From positions 62,001 through 126,000 of the forward strand of contig NZ_AGFG01000019.1 in NCBI RefSeq assembly GCF_000226255.1: 64,000 nt of DNA, given 5' to 3'. The translations under genes and the position numbers were made by a program. Position 1 is the first letter of the stretch; each line of letters begins with the position of its first letter. The stretch is from Desulfovibrio sp. A2 (GTDB taxonomy: Bacteria > Desulfobacterota > Desulfovibrionia > Desulfovibrionales > Desulfovibrionaceae). Under the pieces are notes generated by a model that ran no database searches, had not been told where the DNA came from, and saw nothing but the letters and a program-made list of their open reading frames with translations. Of this stretch, positions 16,570 through 25,131 are shown piece after piece.

Positions 16570-16803
16570 ATGCCCAGTTTCGAAGCAGACACGCTCAGCC
16601 TGCATAAGACAAACGTAGCCCCCATGTTCCGCTGCACGCGCTGCCACTTCGGCCCCCCCGACACCTCGTGGGCGGGCCAGAAAAACGGCGAGCACCGCCG
16701 GGTGCTCATCTGCCGCGCCTGCGGCGCACGCGCCGTGGCCACGTTCCGCGTTTCCGACGACAACCTGCGATGGGAAATCCTTTCCGTGGACGACATGGAC
16801 TAG
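16570..16803 (+). CDS. Small zinc-ribbon-like protein
   Basis: A 77-residue protein with two CxxC pairs (FRCTRCHFGPP, about residues 20-30, and LICRACGARA, about 48-57) spaced as in a zinc ribbon. The end is acidic (SVDDMD). Third codon positions are mostly G/C from about 16620 on, which supports coding. Met16570 is the likeliest start; an internal Met (MFRCTR, 16624) would give a shorter protein. No family is recognised. It could bind nucleic acid or act as a small regulator. Confidence 0.6.
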   Translation: MPSFEADTLSLHKTNVAPMFRCTRCHFGPPDTSWAGQKNGEHRRVLICRACGARAVATFRVSDDNLRWEILSVDDMD

Positions 16804-16822
16804 GCGCACGCGCGCCTACCCC

Positions 16823-17307
16823 TTACGGAGTCCAGTCCGCAGAGACCACGCGCCACCCCGCGCCATGGGCGCGCAGCCGCACGCAGTGCAGATGGCGCAC
16901 CGGCAGGGTGAACAGTTCATCCCGCCCGATGCGCCCCAGCGCGCACAACACGGCGCGGATGAGCCCGGCATGGGTAACGGCCAGCAAGAAAGGACCGTTG
17001 TCGGCCGTGCCCCACCCCGCGCCGCGTCACCTCCCTCGCCTTCCACGCCCTCTCCCACGCAATCGCGCAGCATGGCGGCCAGCGCGCTATCCCGGTGGGC
17101 GGCCACGATATCCGCCATGCCGGAAAACCCCAGTTCGCGCGGCAGCGCGCCACCGGCTGCCTCGTGCCGGGGCTGGCCCTTGGCGATGTCGTGCAGCAGT
17201 GCGGCGGCCTCGGCCAGGTCGCGGTCAAGGCGCGGGGCGGTCACTGGCTTTCCGCCAGTCAGCCCGTCGCCTCTCGCGCGATTCAGGGCGTCGGCGACGG
17301 GTTTCAT
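16823..17307 (-). pseudogene. Decayed HD-domain/histidine-phosphatase gene remnant
   Basis: The frame from 17307 gives the core of an HD phosphohydrolase (AAALLHDIAKGQPRHEAAGG, then ELGFSGMADIVAAHRD) and loses sense near 17020. In another frame the following bases give the C-terminus of a phosphoglycerate-mutase-like histidine phosphatase (PFLLAVTHAGLIRAVL), ending at a TAA at 16823-16825. The catalytic RHG part of the phosphatase is absent, an in-frame stop lies just upstream of the HD part, and a stop separates the two frames. This looks like an internally deleted, frameshifted relic of a multidomain protein. A fused cytidylyltransferase-HD-phosphatase ancestor tied to molybdenum cofactor would fit the ModE gene next door, but that is inference. 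Confidence 0.6.
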
Positions 17308-17512
17308 CCCTCAGCGGGACAGCACGTGCGCGCCACCTCGGCCTTGCGTCCGGTTTTCACCGGCCCGCAATTATGTCATGATGAGCACGTATGCCCGGAC
17401 CAGCATATATCCGCAAACGCCACGCGACGCCCAACGCCCGTGATTTTTCCTGACATGCCCGTCCGTTTTGCACTTACGCCCGACCGCATCATTCCCTACA
17501 CGAGACACGCGC

Positions 17513-17947
17513 ATGACCACCACACCCCACCGTCACGCCTCCACTCCGCAGCCCCCGCGCTCCCCCCGCCCCCCCCGTCCCACTGTCCGCCTGCACCTGT
17601 GGCTGGAGGAAGACGGCGAGATGGTCTTCGGCATGGGGCGCGCCATGCTGCTGATGGCCATCGACGAGCACGGCTCGCTGAAGAAGGCGGCCGAGGCGCT
17701 AGGCATGTCCTACCGCGCCGCGTGGGGCAAACTGAAGCAGACCGAAACGGCCCTGGGCCTGCGGCTGGTGGAGAAGGCAGGCAGCAACCGCGAGGGGTAC
17801 CGGCTGACCCCGGTCGGGCGCGAAACCATGGACCGCTTTCGCGCCTGGTTCGCCACCGTGGAGCGCTGCGCCGTGGAAAGCGCCGCCTCCATGCTGCCAT
17901 GGCCGGTGCGCCAGTTCGAGGACAAGCCGCGCGACGGCGATACATAG
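17513..17947 (+). CDS. ModE-type winged-helix regulator without molybdate-binding domain
   Basis: A 144-residue protein matching the N-terminal DNA-binding half of ModE. The core is MLLMAIDEHGSLKKAAEALG then MSYRAAWGKLKQTETALG, followed by the wing (SNREGYRLTP). The C-terminal molybdate-binding (TOBE) domains of full ModE are missing, so it either senses through a partner or acts constitutively. The start at 17513 has no strong ribosome site. It is convergent with the HD/phosphatase remnant. The function in molybdenum or tungsten homeostasis is inferred from family only. Confidence 0.8.
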   Translation: MTTTPHRHASTPQPPRSPRPPRPTVRLHLWLEEDGEMVFGMGRAMLLMAIDEHGSLKKAAEALGMSYRAAWGKLKQTETALGLRLVEKAGSNREGYRLTPVGRETMDRFRAWFATVERCAVESAASMLPWPVRQFEDKPRDGDT

Positions 17948-18000
17948 CTCAGGGCATGCCGCCCCCTTGCTCCGCACGTCCCTCCGACCTCTCCCCCAGC

Positions 18001-18080
18001 CGGATGCGCCCGGACATGCCCGACCGGACACATCCGTGCGGACACGCCCGCCCGGATACACCCGGCCGGACACGCCGCGC
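18001..18080. repeat. 14-bp tandem repeat upstream of the DUF697 gene
   Basis: Five 14-base units begin at 18011, 18025, 18039, 18053 and 18067 with the core CGGAYACRCCCG, after a partial unit at 18001. They lie between the ModE stop and the DUF697 start. A related core (CGGACGCGCC, 10-base period, three copies) occurs near 48556-48587. Confidence 0.7.
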
Positions 18081-18239
18081 CCCATGCCGCCGCCCGCCTG
18101 CCGGGCTTGACGATGCCCCCTCGCTGTCGCACCTAACAAGGGCGGTCCGACATCGGGACCGTGGCCGGTCTGTTGCCTGACCATTCCCGGCCATGCCCGG
18201 CCCCGCACCTTTCCGGGCTACACCGCAGCAAGGATTCCC

Positions 18240-19535
18240 ATGCGCCAGTTCGTTCCCCGAGCCGTGTTCCTGTTTCTCGCCGCCCTGTGCGCGAGCCTGT
18301 TCGTGTTCATCGGCGGGCAGGTGCTGACCCTTGCCGACATGGCAGCGCGCGTCCATCCGCTGCTGGGCCAGGCCGTGTTCTGGGTGGGCATGGCCACCTT
18401 TCTCGCAGCGCTGGGCTGGCTGGGGGCCAGCTGGTTTTTGCGGCCCCGGCCGCTGGTGTTGCCGCAGGACCCCACCCCGGATGCACTGCGCGACTATCTG
18501 CGCCGCCTGACCGCGAGGCTGCGGGCCAACCCGCACCTGCGCGAGGGCGGCGTGGCCCATGTGGCGGCGGAATCCGACGCCCGCACGGCTTCCCGCACCG
18601 GCATGGCCGATCCATCGCCGCCGCCCCCCGGCCTGTCCGCCGGGGTGGCCGAAGCCGCCGCGCTGCTGCGCCTGCTCGACGCCGCCGCCCTGCGCGAAAC
18701 CAAGCGCACCGCCTCGCGCATCTTCCTTTCCACGGCCGTGGCCCGCAACGGGCGGCTGGACACGCTCATCGTGCTGGCGCTGCTGGCCCGGCTGGTGTGG
18801 CGCGTCTCGTCCATCTACGACCAGCGGCCCCACCCGCGCGACATGGTGCGCCTGTACGCCAACGTGGCGGGCACCGCGCTGGCGGCGGGCGCGCTGGAAG
18901 AGGCTGGGCTGGAAGAGCATGTCCACGCCCTGCTCGGCCCGTTGCTGACGGCATCGCCGCTGGCCTCGGTGCCGGGGGCCTCGCACGTGGGCACGCTGCT
19001 GGCCGCCGCGCTGGTGGACGGATCGGCCAACGCCCTGCTGGCCCTGCGGGTGGGCATCGTCACCCGCAACATGCTGTCCCCTGTGCTGCCTGGCTGCCCG
19101 GCGCGCCAGAACCCGTACCGGGAATCGGCCGCGCTGCTGGGCCGCATGACCGCCGGGCTGGTGCGCGCGGTGGTCAAGGCGGCCATGGGCGGCGTGGCCT
19201 CGGGCATCCGGTCGGGGCTGGAAGGCACCGCCCGCCGCACGGCGGACGCCGTGCGCAAGGGGGCGCGCGCCACCGCACACGGGGTGGGCGGCGTGGTGCA
19301 TCTGGCGGGCGACATGGCCACCTCCGTGGCCAAGGCCATGCCCTTCCGGGACGATGCCCACCCGGAAGACGCCGGAAGCGATACCGCAGGCGCGCCGTCG
19401 CGCACCGGCATTCCGCCGCACGGCCATGCACCCCGCGCGGGAGAACCCGCCCGCGCACAGGACGAGGCAGCAACGTCTTTCGCCCGAGGCCTCATCCCCA
19501 ATCCCTTCCGCCTGTTCCGGAAAAAGCGCGACTGA
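18240..19535 (+). CDS. DUF697-family membrane protein
   Basis: A 431-residue protein with two N-terminal membrane helices (AVFLFLAALCASLFVFIGG and VFWVGMATFLAALGWLGASW). The conserved DUF697 block spans about residues 160-285 (TAVARNGRLDTLIVLALLA, RLVWRVSSIYDQRPHPRDM, LYANVAGTALAAGALEE). The C-terminal ~90 residues are Ala/Gly/basic low complexity. An AAGGA precedes the ATG. DUF697 occurs in YcjF-like proteins and next to small GTPases, but no GTPase gene is adjacent here. The role is unknown. Confidence 0.8.
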   Translation: MRQFVPRAVFLFLAALCASLFVFIGGQVLTLADMAARVHPLLGQAVFWVGMATFLAALGWLGASWFLRPRPLVLPQDPTPDALRDYLRRLTARLRANPHLREGGVAHVAAESDARTASRTGMADPSPPPPGLSAGVAEAAALLRLLDAAALRETKRTASRIFLSTAVARNGRLDTLIVLALLARLVWRVSSIYDQRPHPRDMVRLYANVAGTALAAGALEEAGLEEHVHALLGPLLTASPLASVPGASHVGTLLAAALVDGSANALLALRVGIVTRNMLSPVLPGCPARQNPYRESAALLGRMTAGLVRAVVKAAMGGVASGIRSGLEGTARRTADAVRKGARATAHGVGGVVHLAGDMATSVAKAMPFRDDAHPEDAGSDTAGAPSRTGIPPHGHAPRAGEPARAQDEAATSFARGLIPNPFRLFRKKRD

Positions 19536-19629
19536 CGCCCCCTTCCGCTTTCGCGTCGCCCTCGGATGGCCCCCTCACCCGTGCCGCGCAGGTGCTGCCA
19601 CCTCCTTCCCCGCCGCAGCGCCAACGCAC

Positions 19630-19682
19630 GGCGGCCCGCAGCTTGCGCCACGGGCCGCCCGCTGTCGGAAGGGAAGACAGCG
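19630..19682. terminator. Two hairpins between convergent genes
   Basis: GGCGGCCCG (19630-19638) pairs with CGGGCCGCC (19651-19659), then CGCTGTC (19660-19666) with GACAGCG (19676-19682). There is no T-run on either side. They lie between the DUF697 stop and the agmatine deiminase stop, so termination by structure or with Rho is plausible. Confidence 0.4.
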
Positions 19683-19699
19683 CGATGTCGTCGGTCTGA

Positions 19700-20791
19700 T
19701 CAGAACGGGGGCAGCGGCCTGCCCGTGGGCTGCTGCTGGGTGATGCAGTGGATGCCGCCCCCGCCCCGGAAGATGTCCAGCGAGGCGACCTGCACCACCT
19801 CACGCCCCGGAAAGACCCGGCGCAGGGTTTCGCAGGCCGCGCGGTCCAGCTTGTCGCCCGACTCTCCAAAGGCGGACATGACGATGCCCCCGTTGGCCAC
19901 GTAGAAGTTGATGTACGAAAGGTCCATCCGCTTGCCGCCGTGGTCCACGCGGGCGGGCTGGTCGATGGTGATGATCTCGAACGGCCTGCCGCAGGCGTCG
20001 GTGGTCAGTTCCAGCCGCCGCAGATTGTCCTGGTAGACGGCGTGGTTGTGGTCGTCCGGGTCGTCGCAGCGGTGCAGCAGCACCACGCCTGGCCGGGCGA
20101 AGCTGGCCACGATGTCCACGTGCCCGTGGGTGTCGTCGCCTTCCAGCCCCTCTCCCAGCCAGACCACCTTGCGCACGCCGAGATACGCGGTGAACAGTTC
20201 CTCGAAGTCGGCCTTGGTCATGCCCGCGTTGCGGCGCGGGTCCAGCAGGCACTGCTCGGTGGTGATCAGGGTGCCCTGCCCGTCCACGTGGATGGACCCG
20301 CCTTCGAGGATGAACGGGGCCGCGTAGCGCCGCATGGACAGGCGCGACAGGATCAGCTGGGCCACCCCGTCGTCATGGGTGGGTTCGTCGTAGGTATGGC
20401 CCCAGGCGTTGAACAGCCAGTGCACCCCGGCCACGCCGCCCGCTCCGTCCACCAGGAAGGTGGGGCCGAAGTCGCGCATCCAGGCGTCCTCGATGGGCGC
20501 GGGCACCACCGGCACGGCGGCCCCGCACAGGGTGGCGGCGGCCTGGGCGTCTTCCGGGCGGGCCAGCATGGTCACCGGCTCGAACCGGGCGATGGTCCGC
20601 GCCACCGCCGCGTAGGACGCGCGGGCCGGTTCCAGCGCATCCAGCCACAACGGGCCGGGGCACGGCCAGGCCATCCAGCAGCCCGCGTGCGGTTCCCATT
20701 CGGCGGGCATGTGCAGCCCGTCGCAGGCCGGGGCGCGCACCGGCAGCCGCACCGGCGCGAATCGTGGCGGCGTGAGTGCGGTGCGCCTCAC
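19700..20791 (-). CDS. aguA: Agmatine deiminase
   Basis: Hydrolyses agmatine to N-carbamoylputrescine and ammonia. The 363-residue guanidino-group-modifying fold has the family hallmarks: MPAEWEPHAGCWMAWP near the N-terminus, EDAWMRDFGPTFLVDG, LEGGSIHVDGQGTL, GDDTHGHVDI and the catalytic Cys in GGGGIHCITQQQP near the C-terminus. The GTG at 20791 is chosen because AGGAGG precedes it by eight bases; an ATG at 20818 is the alternative. It is the last gene of the polyamine operon, about 30 bases after the aldehyde dehydrogenase. The product is the substrate of the AguB-like enzyme encoded at 33025. Confidence 0.95.
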   Translation of the reverse strand: MRRTALTPPRFAPVRLPVRAPACDGLHMPAEWEPHAGCWMAWPCPGPLWLDALEPARASYAAVARTIARFEPVTMLARPEDAQAAATLCGAAVPVVPAPIEDAWMRDFGPTFLVDGAGGVAGVHWLFNAWGHTYDEPTHDDGVAQLILSRLSMRRYAAPFILEGGSIHVDGQGTLITTEQCLLDPRRNAGMTKADFEELFTAYLGVRKVVWLGEGLEGDDTHGHVDIVASFARPGVVLLHRCDDPDDHNHAVYQDNLRRLELTTDACGRPFEIITIDQPARVDHGGKRMDLSYINFYVANGGIVMSAFGESGDKLDRAACETLRRVFPGREVVQVASLDIFRGGGGIHCITQQQPTGRPLPPF

Positions 20792-20821
20792 GTCGGTATC
20801 CTCCTGTGTCATGAACATGGG

Positions 20822-22258
20822 CTACCCCTGGTTGATCATGACGTGCTTGGTGATCTGGTAGTCGCCCACGGCCTCGCTGGACAGGTCCTTGCCGAAGCCG
20901 GACTGCTTGAAGCCGCCGTGGGGCGTTTCCGAAGTCAGCGGCAGGTGGTCGTTGATCCACACGGTGCCGAATTCCAGCGCAGCGGAAACGCGCATGGCGC
21001 GGCCCACGTCGCTGGTGAACACCGACGAGGCAAGGCCGAACACCACGTCGTTGGCAAGGCGCACGGCGTCCTCCTCGGTATCGAAGGGCATCACCGTCAG
21101 CACCGGGCCGAACACCTCTTCCTGCACGATCTCGGACTTCTGGTCCGTATCCACGATGACGGTGGGCTCGTAGTAGTACCCGGCACCGGCACCCGCAGCG
21201 GGCTTGCCGCCGCACAGCACCCTGGCCCCGGCGGCGCGGGCACGGTCCACGAAGCCGCCCACCGAGGCCAGATGCCCGGCGGACACCAGTGGGCCCATCT
21301 GGGTGGCCCCGTCAAAGGGGTCACCCACCACCACGCCCTGCATGGCCGCCACCAGCGCATCGGTGACCTGCGCCAGCCTGTCGCGCTGCACGTAGACGCG
21401 GGTGGCCGCCGTGCAGTCCTGCCCGGTGTTGCAGAACGCGGCCAGCGAGGCCTTGGCGGCCACCAGTTCCACGTCCGCGTCGCCAAAGACCAGCAACGGG
21501 GCCTTGCCGCCCAGTTCAAGGTGCACGCGCTTCAGGGTGTCCGCCGCGGTGCGCATGACCGAACGGCCCGTTTCCGTGGCCCCGGTCAGGCTGACCATGC
21601 GCACGTCGGGGTGCTTGACCAGCATCTCGCCCACGTTGCCGGTGATCACGTTGACCACCCCGTCGGGTATGCCCGCCTGCGCGGTCAGTTCCGCCAGCAT
21701 CAGCGCGGTGCGGGGGGTGATGGTGGCGGGTTTCAGCACCGCCGTGCATCCTGCGGCAAGGGCTGGCCCCAGCTTCCATACCGCCATCAGCAGCGGGTAG
21801 TTCCACGGGGCGATCTGGCCCACCACCCCCACCGGCTCGCGCCGGTAGATGGATGTGTAGCCGGGCAGGTATTCGCCAGCGTGGTGGCCGTGCGTGTCGC
21901 GCACGGCAGCCGAGAAGAAGCGCAGGTTGTCCACGCAGAACGGCAGGTCGCCCCCCAGACTGAGGAACTCGTACGGCTTGCCGGTGTCTTCCGATTCCAC
22001 GCGGGCGAAGGCCTCCATGCTGGCCTCCAGCAGGTCCGCCAGCTTCCACAGCGCCTTCGAGCGCGCGCCGGGCGACAGGCGCGACCAGCGCCCGTCGTAA
22101 AAGGTGGCCTTGGCGGCGGCCACGGCCTTATCCACGTCCGCCGCCGTGGCGGCGATGACGGTGCCCACCGTCTCGCGGGTGGCGGGGTTTTCCACGGGCA
22201 GGGTGCGCCCTTCGGCGCCTTCGGTCCACGCGCCGTCGATCCAGAGCTTCATGTCCAT
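20822..22258 (-). CDS. Aminobutyraldehyde/betaine-aldehyde-type dehydrogenase
   Basis: NAD(P)-dependent aldehyde dehydrogenase of 478 residues. AGGAGG lies six bases before the ATG of MDMKLWIDGAW. The conserved blocks include APWNYPLLMAVWKLGPALAA, the coenzyme motif SLTGATETG, the catalytic Glu in LELGGKAP, the catalytic Cys in FCNTGQDCTA and EEVFGPVL. By context it oxidises 4-aminobutyraldehyde from the adjacent putrescine aminotransferase to GABA; sequence alone allows betaine aldehyde or related substrates. It lies between patA-like and aguA in the same operon, after a 173-base gap. Confidence 0.85.
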   Translation of the reverse strand: MDMKLWIDGAWTEGAEGRTLPVENPATRETVGTVIAATAADVDKAVAAAKATFYDGRWSRLSPGARSKALWKLADLLEASMEAFARVESEDTGKPYEFLSLGGDLPFCVDNLRFFSAAVRDTHGHHAGEYLPGYTSIYRREPVGVVGQIAPWNYPLLMAVWKLGPALAAGCTAVLKPATITPRTALMLAELTAQAGIPDGVVNVITGNVGEMLVKHPDVRMVSLTGATETGRSVMRTAADTLKRVHLELGGKAPLLVFGDADVELVAAKASLAAFCNTGQDCTAATRVYVQRDRLAQVTDALVAAMQGVVVGDPFDGATQMGPLVSAGHLASVGGFVDRARAAGARVLCGGKPAAGAGAGYYYEPTVIVDTDQKSEIVQEEVFGPVLTVMPFDTEEDAVRLANDVVFGLASSVFTSDVGRAMRVSAALEFGTVWINDHLPLTSETPHGGFKQSGFGKDLSSEAVGDYQITKHVMINQG

Positions 22259-22309
22259 TGCTGGCCTCCTTTGGCGGCGTGCAGCACTAACGTCTCTGTC
22301 GCAATTCGG

Positions 22310-22335
22310 ATTTTTGTTCGCTGGCAAGGAAAACG
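22310..22335 (-). repeat. Partial copy of dispersed intergenic element
   Basis: Plus-strand TTTTTGTTCGCTGGCAAGGA matches the 3' part of the repeat seen at 51418-51517 and 59817-59917 (reverse orientation) and the sequence at 24013-24042. It lies between two genes of the polyamine operon. Confidence 0.45.
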
Positions 22336-22431
22336 AGTCTGCCGTGGAGGGAGTATACTTTTATGGTATTTGACCGGAACGGCTGATGAAGTTTGACGAT
22401 GCCAGCGGGCAAAAGGCCGAGTTGCCATCAG

Positions 22432-23784
22432 TTAGGCACGGATGTGGCGGAGAACATCCTCCAGCCGGTTCAGCACTTCGTCCAGCAGTTCCATGGGCGT
22501 GTTCAGGGCGGGCTCGATGCGGATGCACTCCGAGTTGGTCAGGGTGCCCGCCGTCAGCACGTTGCGGGCGAACAGCCCGGCGGCCACCTTGTAGCCCGTC
22601 TCGCCGTCCAGGAAGTCCATGCCGATGAGCAGGCCCTTGCCGCGAATCTCGCGGAAGATGCCGGGGTAGCGTTCCTGCAGGTCGTGCAGGCGCTCCAGCA
22701 TGTACTCGCCCTTGGCCTTGGCCTGGCCGGGCAGGTCCTCGTCCAGCATCACTTCTATGCCCGCCAGGGCCGATGCGCAGGCCAGCGGGTTGCCGCCCGT
22801 AGTGGTGGTGTGCATGAACGGGTTGGGCTCCATGACCTTCCAGATTTCCGGCGTGGCCATGAAGGCGGACATGGGCACCACGCCGCCGCCAAGGGCCTTG
22901 CCGAAGCACATGATGTCGGGCGCGACGTTCCAGTGGTCCACGCCGAACACCGTGCCGGTGCGGCCAAAGCCGGTCTGCACTTCGTCGGCGATGAGCAGCA
23001 CGCCGTACCTGGTGCAGATTTCACGCAGGCGGGGCCAGAAGTCGTCCGGCGGCACCACGGCCCCGGCCTCGCCCTGGATGGGTTCGGCGATGACGGCGGC
23101 AATGCCCGCGCCCACGGCCTGGGCCGAGGCAAGGATGCGTTCCACCGCGTCGGCGTCGCCGAACGGGGCGAACTGCACGCCGCCCAGCAGGGGCAGCAGG
23201 GGTTCGCGGAACACCGACTTGCCCATTACCGAAAGCGCCCCCAGCGTCTTGCCGTGGAACCCCTTGAGCATGGACACGAAGCCCGACTTGCCGGTGTAGA
23301 ACTTGGCCAGCTTCAGCGCGCCTTCGATGGCCTCGGTGCCGCTGTTGGCGAAGAACCCGTACTGGATGTCGCCGGGGGTCAGCGCGGCCAGCACCTTGGC
23401 CAGTTGCGCCCGCAGGGGGTCCAGCATCTCCTGGCTGTACTGGGGCGACCGGTCGAGCTGGGCCTTTACCGCCTCGACGATACGCGGGTGGCGCATGCCG
23501 TGGCTGTACAGGCCGAAGCCCCCCAGCATGTCGATGTACTCGCGGTCCAGCGCGTCGCGCATGATAGAGCCGCTGCCAACCCATTCGGTTACCGCGAAGC
23601 CGCCCGATTCCGTGACGGACTTGCGGTATTGCAGAAAGCCCTTGTTGATGTGGTTGGCGAAATTTTCTGCGGTGTCGCGGGCGATGCGTTCGCGCTCCTC
23701 GCGGGTGATGGCGTCCGCCGGGCGGCGGATGATGTCGAGAATGCGTGTAGCTTCCTGCTTTGCGAGAGCGATGTCGCGGCTCAT
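22432..23784 (-). CDS. Class III aminotransferase, probable putrescine aminotransferase
   Basis: PLP-dependent transaminase of 450 residues. AGGAAGG precedes MSRDIALAK; the longer upstream frame is non-coding. The subgroup features of putrescine aminotransferase (YgjG/SpuC) are visible: the N-terminal extension, SGGFAVTEWVGSGSIMRDAL, NSGTEAIEGALKLAK, FHGKTLGALSVMG, LLIADEVQTGFGRTG and the PLP lysine in MCFGKALGGGVVP. It would move an amino group from putrescine to 2-oxoglutarate or pyruvate, giving 4-aminobutyraldehyde. It sits between potD and the aldehyde dehydrogenase that takes the product. Confidence 0.88.
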   Translation of the reverse strand: MSRDIALAKQEATRILDIIRRPADAITREERERIARDTAENFANHINKGFLQYRKSVTESGGFAVTEWVGSGSIMRDALDREYIDMLGGFGLYSHGMRHPRIVEAVKAQLDRSPQYSQEMLDPLRAQLAKVLAALTPGDIQYGFFANSGTEAIEGALKLAKFYTGKSGFVSMLKGFHGKTLGALSVMGKSVFREPLLPLLGGVQFAPFGDADAVERILASAQAVGAGIAAVIAEPIQGEAGAVVPPDDFWPRLREICTRYGVLLIADEVQTGFGRTGTVFGVDHWNVAPDIMCFGKALGGGVVPMSAFMATPEIWKVMEPNPFMHTTTTGGNPLACASALAGIEVMLDEDLPGQAKAKGEYMLERLHDLQERYPGIFREIRGKGLLIGMDFLDGETGYKVAAGLFARNVLTAGTLTNSECIRIEPALNTPMELLDEVLNRLEDVLRHIRA

Positions 23785-24084
23785 ACGGCCTTCCTGTGTT
23801 GAAGTGAGAGGGGCAGGCATGCCTTGGTATCTGACGCCTCCGGCGGGCAGGGGGCCTGTGCCCCCTGCACCCCCCTTCCGGGGTCCGCTGCGGAGCCGGA
23901 GGGACGCGCCCCCGGAAATCGAAACCTGTCTTGATGCGGTCTGTTGCGAATCCCGCCGCCATGGCGGCGGAGCTGCTCCCTGTTCCCCGCACGCGCCCGG
24001 ACGGCACGCGACGGTTTTTTCGTTCTCCGGCAAGGAAAACCGAAACCAGACCACGCCGGAGAACGAAAGGACGGAGCGTGCTGC
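23785..24084. other. Gap inside the polyamine operon
   Basis: A 300-base spacer between potD and the aminotransferase. It is GC-rich with stem-forming runs (about 23850-23910), then carries the hairpin at 24021-24065 and a copy of the dispersed TTCCTTGCCGGAG element (reverse orientation). No gene seen. Confidence 0.5.
24021..24065 (-). other. Intra-operon hairpin after potD
   Basis: An exact 11-bp inverted repeat: CGTTCTCCGGC (24021-24031) with GCCGGAGAACG (24055-24065). There is no U-tract on the minus strand, so it is more likely a stability or processing element protecting potD mRNA than a full stop. The left arm lies within a copy of the dispersed intergenic repeat. Confidence 0.5.
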
Positions 24085-25128
24085 CTAGCGGGTCTTGATC
24101 ATGGTCCACAGCTCGTCATACAGCCGGTTGTCCTTGCCCAGGTCGCGCAGCAGTTGCAGCTTGCCGATGTATTCCTTGGGCGGGTAGATGGCCGGGTTCT
24201 TCAGGTCGTCGGGGGTGATGAACTCCATGGCGGCCTTGTTGGGCGTGGGGTACTGCGTCCAGTTGGACAGGTCCGCGCCGTTCTTGGCGTCCATCACGTA
24301 GTTGATGAACTTCAGGGCCGCTTCGGGGTTGGGAGCCTTGGCGGGGATGCACATGCTGTCCACCCACATCACCGCGCCCTCGGCGGGGTTGGCGAAGCCG
24401 GAGGTGGCGTCCTCGGCCACGGCGCGCAGGCCGTCCCCGTTGTAGACGATGGCGGCCACGGCGGTGCCGGCCACCACCTTGCTGCGCGCGCCTGTGCCCA
24501 CTTCAAAGCCCTGGAAGTACTTACTCTTCTTCACCTTCAGCATCAGGTCGGCCAGGGCCTTCAGGTCGGCCGGGTCGGTGGTGTTCACGTCCTTGCCCAT
24601 GTAGACCAGGGCGCTGCCCAGCATTTCACGCACCGAGTCGATGAGCACGAAGGGGCCCACCTGCTTCTTCTCGTCGAACATCACGGACCACGAAGGCGGG
24701 TCGCCGGGCACCTTGCCCTTCTTGTACATCATGCCCAGGGTGCCCCACTGGTAGGCCACGCTGTAGGTGTTGCCCGCGTCGTACTTGGGGCTGACGAACA
24801 ACGGGTCCAGGTTCTTGATGTTGGGCACCTTGGCGTGGTCGATCCTGGCCAGCAGCCCAAGATTGATCATGGTGGGCATGACGTAGTCGGAGGGCACCAC
24901 GATGTCGTACTGCGAAACGCCGCCCGCCTGGAGCTTGGCGATCATCTCCTCCATGGACTCGTAATGGTCCACGCGCACGTTGATGCCCGTGGCCTTCTCG
25001 AAATTGGGGATGTAGTCCTCGGGCATGTACTCGGACCAGATGAAGATGCGGAGTTCCTTGTCCGCGGCCAAAGCCATGTTTGCGGCGAGCAGGACCATCG
25101 CCAGCGCCATGAGAAGAATCTTGCGCAT
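24085..25128 (-). CDS. potD: Polyamine ABC transporter substrate-binding protein
   Basis: Periplasmic spermidine/putrescine-binding protein of 347 residues. The signal peptide is MRKILLMALAMVLLAANMALA with cleavage after ALA. The mature start ADKELRIFIWSEYMPEDYIPNFEK and the blocks YDIVVPSDYVMPTMI and AYQWGTLGMMYKK are typical of PotD/PotF. It is followed by a hairpin that may raise its expression over the permeases. Whether putrescine or spermidine is preferred cannot be decided, but the catabolic neighbours favour putrescine or agmatine. Confidence 0.93.
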   Translation of the reverse strand: MRKILLMALAMVLLAANMALAADKELRIFIWSEYMPEDYIPNFEKATGINVRVDHYESMEEMIAKLQAGGVSQYDIVVPSDYVMPTMINLGLLARIDHAKVPNIKNLDPLFVSPKYDAGNTYSVAYQWGTLGMMYKKGKVPGDPPSWSVMFDEKKQVGPFVLIDSVREMLGSALVYMGKDVNTTDPADLKALADLMLKVKKSKYFQGFEVGTGARSKVVAGTAVAAIVYNGDGLRAVAEDATSGFANPAEGAVMWVDSMCIPAKAPNPEAALKFINYVMDAKNGADLSNWTQYPTPNKAAMEFITPDDLKNPAIYPPKEYIGKLQLLRDLGKDNRLYDELWTMIKTR

Positions 25129-25131
25129 GGA

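Noticed and set aside
17308..17512. Molybdenum cofactor riboswitch or ModE operator near the ModE-type gene
   Set aside because: No riboswitch-like stem set and no convincing ModE dyad could be drawn by eye.
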